Assembly: GCA_035048485.1 (NCBI GenBank)
Contig: CM068584.1
Span: forward strand, 60,699,739 to 60,763,738
Reading direction: 5' to 3'
DNA from: Pteria penguin
Lineage: Eukaryota; Mollusca; Bivalvia; Pterioida; Pteriidae
Length of the DNA stretch: 64,000 nucleotides
Under the pieces are notes generated by a model, which searched no databases, was not told where the DNA came from, and worked only from the letters and a program-made list of their open reading frames with translations. Of this stretch, positions 57,136 to 64,000 are shown in pieces. Each line of letters begins with the position of its first letter. Positions within the stretch are counted from its first letter, which is position 1. A program made the translations under genes and the position numbers.

Positions 57136-58931
57136 CAGTTTACATGTTTGTGGGACAGAAAGTTAACTTGAAAGAAATTCAAGCTAGGTAGAATATTTTG
57201 CCATGATTTTGTCTTAGATCATAGAAAATGACTTAAATTGGTTGTTAAGAATTTGCTGTATTGAATATGGCTAAACATTGTAGTTTATGATGAATTTGAT
57301 GTATAAGAGATTGGAGGATGAGACATTATTTTTATATGTCCACATATACAATGTTTCGACGGGATATAGTTTTTGCCCATTTGTCTGTTCATCTGCATCA
57401 TTAAACATTTGTTTGTAACTTTAAAATGACAGGATCCTTAATATTTACTATCTGCATTTCTTGTGTTTACTAATTATAACCCCCACCCCCTTTTGCTTTG
57501 CCTTACTTTGAATTTGTTGCCGGGGGGGGGGGGGTATTTGTCCTGTTAGGACAGTTCTAGTTGCACTTGTTGTGCCCATACCTTTTATATGGTAGCTATA
57601 TTTTTTTTACCTTATGACCTATGACATACTTTTCAAAACATTTAGTAATATGAAAACCATTTAAACCATAAATGCTAGGACTGATATTTAACATGTGTAT
57701 TTCTTGTGATTAGACCAAAAGTTTTTAACAACAGCCTTTTACTTATCTTTTAAAAAATGTTACAATCTAATTTGCTCCTGCTTGGGAGACATGAGTGTTT
57801 ACAAACACTGTTTGTCAAACAAAAAAGAATTACTATTTGTGTTTCTCATATCCAGTAAATTATACTTGATTTAAATGACACTCAAAGAAGGGTTGTTTGA
57901 TTTAATTGACACCCAAGAAAGAGTTTATTGAAAAATAATATCTTTTTTGGTGAATCACATTTACTGTAAAACAAAATCTAATTTTTATGCCCCCGACCTG
58001 AAAGATCTTAGGGCATATAGCATTTGGTCTGTCTGTCCGTAATTCTGTCCCGCTTTTCTCAAAATACAATAAATTTTATATCAATTGCCATAGAGACTTT
58101 GTATTTGAAATGCATAATCAAATTATGAAACCCTTTTAAATGATACCAAGTTCAGTGACCTCTTGACCTTTATATTAAAATACAATGAATTTGCCAGAAT
58201 TTGACACAGATACTTCATGTTTGGTATTCATACTCAGCTAATGAAACTCTTTCAAATAAAAACAAGGTCAATTACTTTGACTATGACCTTTGACCTACTT
58301 TTCAAAATTTGCCTTATTTGAACTTTAGTGCCACTGGGGCATTTGTGTTTCACAAACACATTTTGTTTGTTTCCATATTTGTTTGTAATCATTTATTTCT
58401 TATTTTTCATTACCCAGGCAGGTATTTTGCGATGAATCATATTCTTGAAAGTCAGTTGTCAGATATATATTTTTCTTGTTCATAATGTATAATATGATTA
58501 CCACTTTTTTTGTTCATAATGTATAATATGATTTCCACTTTCCACAGATATTTTAAAAAGTACCAAAACATTTGACCTACTAACCTAATGGGGGATATTT
58601 GCCTCATTAAGACGGTTCTAGTTTCAATGTTACTTCTTCTTCATCTGCAGATATATTGTATATGTTGAATATATTAAATCCTTTTTATGTTAAATCCTTT
58701 TTATCAATTGCTTGACTGGTCATGATATTCTACATCAAGAAATATGTTAAAATGTGCAAGGTTCATCCTTTTCTAACAGATAATACAAATGGCAAGAATT
58801 TGTAGATTTAAATAAAGCTTTGTGATTTTTGTTAGAAGTTTATTGTTTAACATGTTTGAATTAAATTAAAAATGAGCAAGCACTTTTGTTTTTTCCTTTG
58901 AAACAAGAAGTGGTGTTCTTTCATTCATAAA
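57136..58931. other. convergent intergenic region inside the transposon
   Basis: AT-rich 3' flank shared by the two convergent genes. It holds old repeats (TATGCCCCCGACCTGAAAGA at 57985, TTGCCGGGGGGGG near 57520, TTTGACCTACTTTTCA motifs). An AATAAA-type signal for the plus gene is near 58810, and one for the minus gene (TTTATT) is near 58840. No further gene seen. Confidence 0.5.
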
Positions 58932-60299
58932 TTACACTGAGGGATGAAAGTGGTTTATGATTCTCACACAGGTACTGTAATCATCAATTCCAAAATTGAC
59001 ATACATTCGGGGAGTAGGCACTTCTGCTGCTAACATTTGTTTGCAGTTGTCACCAAGAACCAGCGACAGAGGGACAAAAATAGGCCTTTCGCCGTCTTCA
59101 ACTTCCGGTTGATCATCATGAATTACCCCTTCTATGCCATACTGATCCAACTGATTACTGTCCAATTCAATTCCTACTGGGTTTTGGAGTTGTCCAGATA
59201 TCCACAATGCTTGTGGAGAAGCTCTTGTTGTCCTCATTCTATGTCCATCCCATGCTCTTACCCATATATTAAGTTTCATGTTTATGCTTTCATTGTATGT
59301 ATACTGAAGTGCAAGTAAATGGTTTGGATTCAAGCAGTCAAGAATACCCAAATCCTCAATGTAATAGAACAGATTGTAATAATAGTTAAGTACACCTTCG
59401 AACACGTCTCGCCACAGTCTTTCTATCCGTTGGTTGTGGGTACTTTTTCCTGTAATCATGCTTCCTTGTCCTTTTGAAGTCAACATAAAGTCTGCAACAC
59501 CGACGTTTTCCAGTCCCTTATCAGATCTTACTCGCTTTGGAACTCCGTATTTTTCGACACCAGAGAGAAAATGCTGAAGCACAGTAGAAGCTTTGTTGTT
59601 GTCAGAACACTTTAAAAACATTATTCTCCTACTAAATCCATCAATGCCTCCAATAATGACATTTCTCAAACGAATGAGCTTGTGGTTTGTGTCAATATGC
59701 CATGAATGGTTTGGCGCAACCACATTGTACACCCGTCTATGCAAACGACCTTTTTGACGTTCTTGTACTCCTCCAGAATCCAGTCGGTGGATGGAATCTC
59801 TTAGTCGCCATCTCTGGACTCTAATGCCTTGGTGTTTTACCATTTCCCTTATTATACTTTCACCACAAAATGGGAAGTCCAGAATAATCTTGTTAATTGC
59901 CCTGTCGGGGTCATCATCAGTTATGTCAGAAAAAGCCATATTACTTAAGCCATATTGTGACATTCTTCTATAAATGGTGCGTTCAGAGACTGACAGAAGC
60001 TTCGAAATATCGGAAACTTTGAATCCATTATCCAACAAGCTTTCCAGTGATGATCTAGGTATATGGTATTCTGGAGCCCCAACACTAGCGTCGAGTTTTG
60101 GGGGCTTGCAACGACCATGTTTTATGCACTCTGTTCTAAGTTTCATCATATCTGAAGTATTATGAATTCCCAAAATTTGCATTTCACTTGTAGACAACTT
60201 GCCAACAATGTCGGGTGTTATGTTCTCGCTATTAAACTTATGACAGGTGTGCTGTAAACCTAGTTTCTCTAACACTTTGATCATTTCTGCGTCCGCCAT
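58932..60299 (-). CDS. SAM-HTH-DDE integrase (455 aa), probable transposase
   Basis: One uninterrupted frame from the ATG at 60299. Residues 1-60 form a SAM domain (VLEKLGLQHTCHKFNSENIT, LSTSEMQILGIHNTSDM). Residues 83-117 form a helix-turn-helix (SLESLLDNGFKVSDISKLLS, VSERTIYRRMSQYGLS). Residues 195-330 form an RNase H-fold integrase core of the retroviral type: HSWHIDTNHKLIRLRNVIIG with D203, YGVPKRVRSDKGLENV with D260, THNQRIERLWRDVFEG with E293. The rest (to 455) is an all-purpose C-terminal region with no recognised domain; there is no HHCC zinc finger and no RT, so it is not a retrovirus. Proteins of this SAM/integrase-core type are scattered through fish, mollusc and cnidarian genomes without a firm element assignment. 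Here it lies within clear inverted ends, which supports a role as transposase. Confidence 0.9.
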   Translation of the reverse strand: MADAEMIKVLEKLGLQHTCHKFNSENITPDIVGKLSTSEMQILGIHNTSDMMKLRTECIKHGRCKPPKLDASVGAPEYHIPRSSLESLLDNGFKVSDISKLLSVSERTIYRRMSQYGLSNMAFSDITDDDPDRAINKIILDFPFCGESIIREMVKHQGIRVQRWRLRDSIHRLDSGGVQERQKGRLHRRVYNVVAPNHSWHIDTNHKLIRLRNVIIGGIDGFSRRIMFLKCSDNNKASTVLQHFLSGVEKYGVPKRVRSDKGLENVGVADFMLTSKGQGSMITGKSTHNQRIERLWRDVFEGVLNYYYNLFYYIEDLGILDCLNPNHLLALQYTYNESINMKLNIWVRAWDGHRMRTTRASPQALWISGQLQNPVGIELDSNQLDQYGIEGVIHDDQPEVEDGERPIFVPLSLVLGDNCKQMLAAEVPTPRMYVNFGIDDYSTCVRIINHFHPSV

Positions 60300-60589
60300 G
60301 TTTGATTCAGATGGTTAAGCACATTGTACACTACGAATTCAGCATTTTGTCAACTCGAGACTTACATAATATAGCAGTACAATCTCATACGAAAGCACAA
60401 TTGCCACTCGTATTGATTTTACCACAAGTGATGACGAAATAATTCTATATTTGTTACTACCACCCTCGTAAAATTACATGACTATGTCTTGAAATGATCA
60501 AACAACCCAGAGATCGAAGTCATAGTATAATAAAATGAAATACTTACCCTATAAAATTACAATTTACATGACAACAAAACATAACCAAA
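60300..60589. other. 5' flank of the integrase gene
   Basis: Short upstream region between the integrase start and the right array. It must contain the promoter; no clear TATA box was identified. Confidence 0.4.
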
Positions 60590-61110
60590 TTATACCATGA
60601 CATAATCATGTCTTGTTATGACATAACCATATCATATCATGACATAACCACATCATGTAATGACATAACCATAGCATATCATGACAAAACCACATCATGT
60701 AATGACATAACCACATCATATCATGACATAACCACATCATATGACATTATCACATTATGTAATGGCATAACCGTATCATGTAATGACATAACCACATCAT
60801 GTAATGACAACACCACACCATATAATGACAACACCACACCATGTAATGACAACACCATACCATGTAATGACGACACCACACCATGTAATGACAACACCAC
60901 ACCATATAATGACAACACCATACTATATAATGACAACACCACACCATGTTATGACAACACCATACCATGTAATGACGACACCACACCATGTAATGACGAC
61001 ACCACACCATGTAATGACAACATCACACCATATAATGACAACACCACATCATGTTATGACAATACCATATCATGTAATGACCTTACCACATCGTGTTATG
61101 ACATTACGAC
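60590..61110 (-). repeat. right subterminal array, 21-bp unit, about 24 units
   Basis: The plus strand shows GTAATGACATAACCACATC units (60600-60810) that are the exact inverse of the left array. A derived block of GTAATGACAACACCACACC type (60810-61080) follows towards the terminus, then degraded units. The repetitive frames (CNDNTTP, HHVMTTP) are artefacts of the 21-bp period. Confidence 0.93.
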
Positions 61111-61186
61111 TTTGTACAATGACATTACAATTTCAAAAACGATTTTATGGCCTGACATATTGGCATCATCACCTCTCATAATAACA

Positions 61187-61280
61187 ACACAACGTCATGA
61201 AAAGATAAAGCCAATAAATATATTGCAAAAACACCTCATATCATAAATATTTGGACTTAAGGCAGCTATGGCGTTCCATA
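61187..61280 (-). repeat. right terminal inverted repeat
   Basis: Reverse complement of the left end; terminates GGCGTTCCATA at 61280. It abuts CCTGCC. Confidence 0.9.
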
Positions 61281-61286
61281 CCTGCC
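61281..61286 (+). repeat. 6-bp target duplication, right copy
   Basis: CCTGCC, identical to 50756-50761. Confidence 0.88.
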
Positions 61287-63665
61287 GCTGAGACTGATTG
61301 TGGCGAGGTGCCTGCCGCTGAGATTGATTGTGACGAGGTGCCTGCCCCATACACTAGTATACCTGGTGAGGTTAACGTACCTGGTGTATCTCCATTCTCT
61401 TCATCGTTGGATATAGCACGTTGTATTAGTGAACCGGGTATTATTACGGATGATCTTAAGTTCTCGTTGATATCAAACAGAATTCCTCATGACAATTATA
61501 GATTTCCTTCCCGTACATACAAAGACAAAAGGCGAAAAAGTGGTGTCATATACAGACGATGCAAACCAGAGTGGTTTAAAACTTTTGAATTCCTGTGTTA
61601 TTCAGAATCAAAGGATGGTCTATATTGTTTAGGTTGCTGTCTCTTCCCCGATACCTCACACAGACGTCCCAAAAACTTATTTCAGAACCCTACTTTAACT
61701 GGAAAGATGCAATGGAAGACATGAAAGAACATTCAACCTGCATGTATCACTTGTCGTCAATGGCAAAACTCCATTCTTTCATCGGAACGCACATGAATCC
61801 AAATCAGAGATTAGATCTCTCAATCAGATATGAAGAAAGTGAAAGAGTAAAGAAGAACAGACAGATTTTGTCCTCAATAATTAAGACGCTTGTTTTTTGT
61901 GGACGACAAGGAATTGCATTAAGGGGGTTCATCGGGACGATGAGTCGAACAGAGTAAAGAGCTCAAACATGGGCAATTTCAAAGAGCTTCTGCAGTTTCG
62001 CGCCGATGCTGGAGATGTCATACTACAGGAACATCTACGATCATGTGCCAAAAATGCATCCTATATTTCAAAAACTTCTCAAAATGAACTTATGACGTGC
62101 GTGAAAATGTATACACAGGAAGAGATCGTGAAAGAGATAAATGCACAACCAATTGGACCGTATTACAGTATCCAATGTGATGAAGTTACAGATGCTAGTA
62201 ACTGGGAACAGCTGGGACTTGTTGTTCGTTATCTAAAAGATGGAAAGCCTATTGAGCGCTTACTTGAATTCATCCCGTGTGAAAATGTTTCTGGAGAAGC
62301 AATCTGTGATGCAATAATCAGCTGTTTAATCCATGTTGGTCTAGATCCTCAGGAAATGTCGGTCACAGACTATGGACGGGGCCGGAAATATGGCGGGTAA
62401 AAACATTGGAGCTGCCGCACGATTTAGAGCAATCAATCCAAAGGCAATCTATCATTACTGCAGCAGTCACGACCTGAACATGGCCATTAGTAAAAGCTGC
62501 CAGCTGAAAGAGGTTCAGATCTGCCTAGATGCCTTGAAGAAGTTGGGAATCTTTTTCAAGTACTCTCCGAAGAGTAGGAGGTTAGAAAAGGCAGTTGACG
62601 AGGTAAATGAAGACCGCGAAGAAGCCAGAAAGATCGACAAGAAGAAGTTCAAGGTTTATTCAGAGACCAGATGGGTAGAAAAACACACTACACTTCAGGC
62701 TTTTGATGACCTTTATGAACCGATTCTTTTATGTCTGGATGCCATATCGTCCAAGGAAAGAGGATGGGACTCTAAAGCAGTAGTAGAGGCAAATGGATTG
62801 CTTCACAAAATTTCAGAACCTATATTTGTCGCTGCTTTCCAGACTATACTTCATTACTTTCGCTACACGGCAGGACTGAGCAGGAAACTACAAGGCTCGT
62901 CCTTAGATATTCCCCAGGGATACAGAATGGTAAAAGACATACGTGAGATCATTTTAGATTCGAGGGCCAACGACACTGACTATGATCAAGTCTACTGTAG
63001 AATGGACAAAATGGCAAGTTCCTCAAGTACGCCTCTTAAAGTTCCGAGACAATGCATTCAACAGACACAGGAGAAGCAACGTTCCAGCATCTACGACAAA
63101 GGAATACTTCAAAAGATCAGTCTTCATTCCTTACGTCGACGCCTTGATTCAACAACTCGAGATGCGGTTCTCAAACCTTGCTGAGCAAAGCACCAAGGCA
63201 TTGCTACTGATTCTGCAAACATGGCACACATAAGCCAGAGCGACATCAATGACCTGAAAGAGATCTATGGAAGTGACATGCCGGATGTTGAGTCCCTTGG
63301 TCAAGAGTTTGTTTTGTGGAAACACATGTGGAGTCGTCAGGATGAACAAGAGAGACCACAAACACTGACGGGAACTCTACAGAGTCCTCGATCCTGCCCA
63401 ACTATGTACCCGAACATCATGACGGCTCTGCAGCTGATGCTTCTGACATCTGTAACTTCCAGCTCTGTGGAAAGAGCTAATTCGTCTCTGAGATTCATTC
63501 AAGGGATATCTTCGAACAACTATGTCAGAAGACAGGTTCAACTCCTTGATGCTCCTATTTATACATCGAGACATAATGGTTGACATTGAGAAGGTGATCG
63601 ATACGTTTGCAAGGAGAAATCCAAGGCGCATGATGTTGCAAAGCCCACTTGGAGAGGTGGCATAA
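61287..63665 (+). pseudogene. hAT gene exon 2, 3' part: TTF zinc finger, DUF4371, hAT dimerisation
   Basis: It continues the frame of 50134-50761 after a clean removal of the transposon and one duplication copy. First comes a 10-residue repeat (EMPAAETDCG, EVPAAEIDCD, EVPA), with its first copy split by the insertion. The zinc finger follows (FLCYSESKDGLYCLGCCLFP), then the ALRG..RDDESN and DUF4371 blocks (YYSIQCDEVTDASNWEQLGL, MDGAGNMAGKNIGAAARF, YSETRWVEKH), ANVPA-like RSNVPASTTKEYF, and the dimerisation motif TSVTSSSVERANSSLRFI. The end is DTFARRNPRRM with a stop at 63663-63665. At least six frameshifts occur (near 61685, 61925, 62370, 63075, 63220, 63545), so the transposase is dead. The family is the ZMYM1-like/52-kDa-repressor-like hAT branch. 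Confidence 0.85.
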
Positions 63666-63935
63666 TATTGGTGACCGAATGAACTCTTCTTGGCGAACTT
63701 ACTGTTTAAACTTTTAGTGTTTTGTAGTGAAGTTTAGAATATTGGTGACATAATGAACTCTTCTCAATGAACTTACTGTATACACTTTTAGTGAAGCTTA
63801 GAATATTGGTGGAAGAATGAACTCTTTTCGGTGAACTTACTGTCTAAACTTTTAATGTTTTAGCGAAGCTTAGCATATTGATGACGGAATGAACTCTTCT
63901 CGGTGAACGTACTGTCTAACCTTTTAGTGATATGT
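63664..63935 (+). repeat. 64-74-bp tandem repeat in the hAT 3' flank, four units
   Basis: Units start with AATATTGGTGAC at 63664, 63738, 63802 and (as CATATTGATGAC) 63873; each contains GAATGAACTCTTCT and GAACTTACTGT. Subterminal repeats are common binding sites for hAT transposases; that role is inferred. Confidence 0.8.
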
Positions 63936-64000
63936 CTTTCGTTTAGTTTCTAAAGTACAAGGTTCCCGCAATTAAAGTTAAGCTATGTAGAAATCACCTT

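Larger units (their letters stand above)
50762..61280. mobile_element. 10.5-kb DNA transposon with SAM-HECT ligase and SAM-DDE integrase
   Basis: The 10,519-bp element is bounded by inverted repeats starting TATGGAACGCC at both ends and by a 6-bp duplication, CCTGCC. Inside each end, after about 0.5 kb (left) or 0.2 kb (right), lies an array of 21-bp repeats; the two arrays are in inverse orientation. Two convergent genes fill the interior: a five-exon SAM-UBZ-HECT ligase from the left and an intronless SAM-HTH-DDE integrase from the right, each starting with ATGGCGG. Both are free of stops and frameshifts and their catalytic residues are present, so the element looks recently active. The integrase-type DDE core and 6-bp duplication recall Ginger and Polinton/retroviral integrases, but the gene set fits none of the named superfamilies I know. 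Confidence 0.88.
48253..64000 (+). mobile_element. hAT-type DNA transposon, left end and gene; right end outside window
   Basis: The proposed left terminus is CATTGGCGGATTTAGAGGGG at 48253, a sequence style I know from hAT ends. A two-exon gene follows and ends at 63665, with a tandem-repeat 3' flank. A 452-bp MITE sits in its intron and a 10.5-kb transposon in its second exon. Without these insertions the element would be about 5 kb or more. The right terminus is not in the window, so the element call rests on the transposase plus the left end. Confidence 0.65.

Noticed and set aside
58932..60299. Endogenous retrovirus or LTR retrotransposon integrase
   Set aside because: No RT, protease, gag or LTRs nearby; the N-terminus is SAM plus HTH without HHCC, and inverted ends rather than LTRs flank it.
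60590..61110. CRISPR-like array
   Set aside because: Units are contiguous without unique spacers, in a metazoan transposon.
60608..61181. Repetitive proteins CNDNTTP / HHVMTTP and minus-strand MVLSLHGVV
   Set aside because: Same 21-bp periodicity, open in several frames on both strands at once; the array is non-coding.
50760..61282. Alternative reading of the transposon ends as TGGAACG...CGTTCCA with a TA duplication
   Set aside because: It would leave the flanking CCTGCC copies unexplained and would break the 10-residue repeat and reading frame of the hAT gene.

Overview
The window is AT-rich, intron-bearing animal DNA made mostly of nested transposable elements. RNase H-bearing I-group LINEs, tRNA-headed SINEs with CAAC/CAAT tails, CRE-containing satellites, SET/BEN/OB-fold exon fragments and several repeats that I associate with bivalve introns point to a lophotrochozoan, most likely a marine bivalve mollusc (inference, not proof). 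I see no bacterial genes, rRNA, CRISPR or intact tRNA.

Layout. 1-2.55 kb: 3' part of an I-group LINE (+). 2.6-13.6 kb: sparse; a decayed RT-like gene (4.5-5.3 kb), a possible secreted-protein exon (8.1-8.4 kb, -), a broken PIF1-like helicase (8.6-9.3 kb, -), a LINE tail and a SINE. 13.6-19.7 kb: a KMT5A-like SET-domain locus (-) whose first SET exon was amplified in about 540-bp tandem units, later invaded by an RT remnant and by a 2-kb element carrying 145-bp tandem repeats. 20.3-35.6 kb: four more minus-strand copies of the same LINE group, one near full length (28.0-33.9 kb), with host-like exons between them (BEN-like exon at 25.9 kb, a C-terminal exon at 26.8-27.1 kb). 35.6-38.4 and 45.8-48.0 kb: two related blocks of about 310-bp repeats rich in TGACGTCA. 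38.6-44.1 kb: four exons of an OB-fold-like gene (+). 44.4-45.3 kb: three tandem copies of an L1/Tx1-like ORF2 scrap.

48.25 kb to the end is the highlight. A degraded hAT-type transposon begins near 48253. Its gene appears to fuse an N-terminal C76/OTU-like cysteine-protease domain to a TTF zinc finger, DUF4371 and hAT dimerisation region. Its second exon is split by a 10,519-bp DNA transposon at 50762-61280. That insertion has near-identical terminal inverted repeats (TATGGAACGCC...), a 6-bp target duplication CCTGCC that falls in frame, and inverted arrays of 21-bp repeats just inside both ends. It carries two convergent, apparently intact genes: a five-exon SAM-UBZ-HECT ubiquitin ligase (679 aa) and an intronless SAM-HTH-DDE integrase (455 aa). 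Both proteins start with a SAM domain and similar first codons. This is the candidate undescribed system: a cut-and-paste element that pairs a retroviral-type integrase with its own HECT E3 ligase, sitting inside a transposase gene that itself carries a deubiquitinase-like domain.
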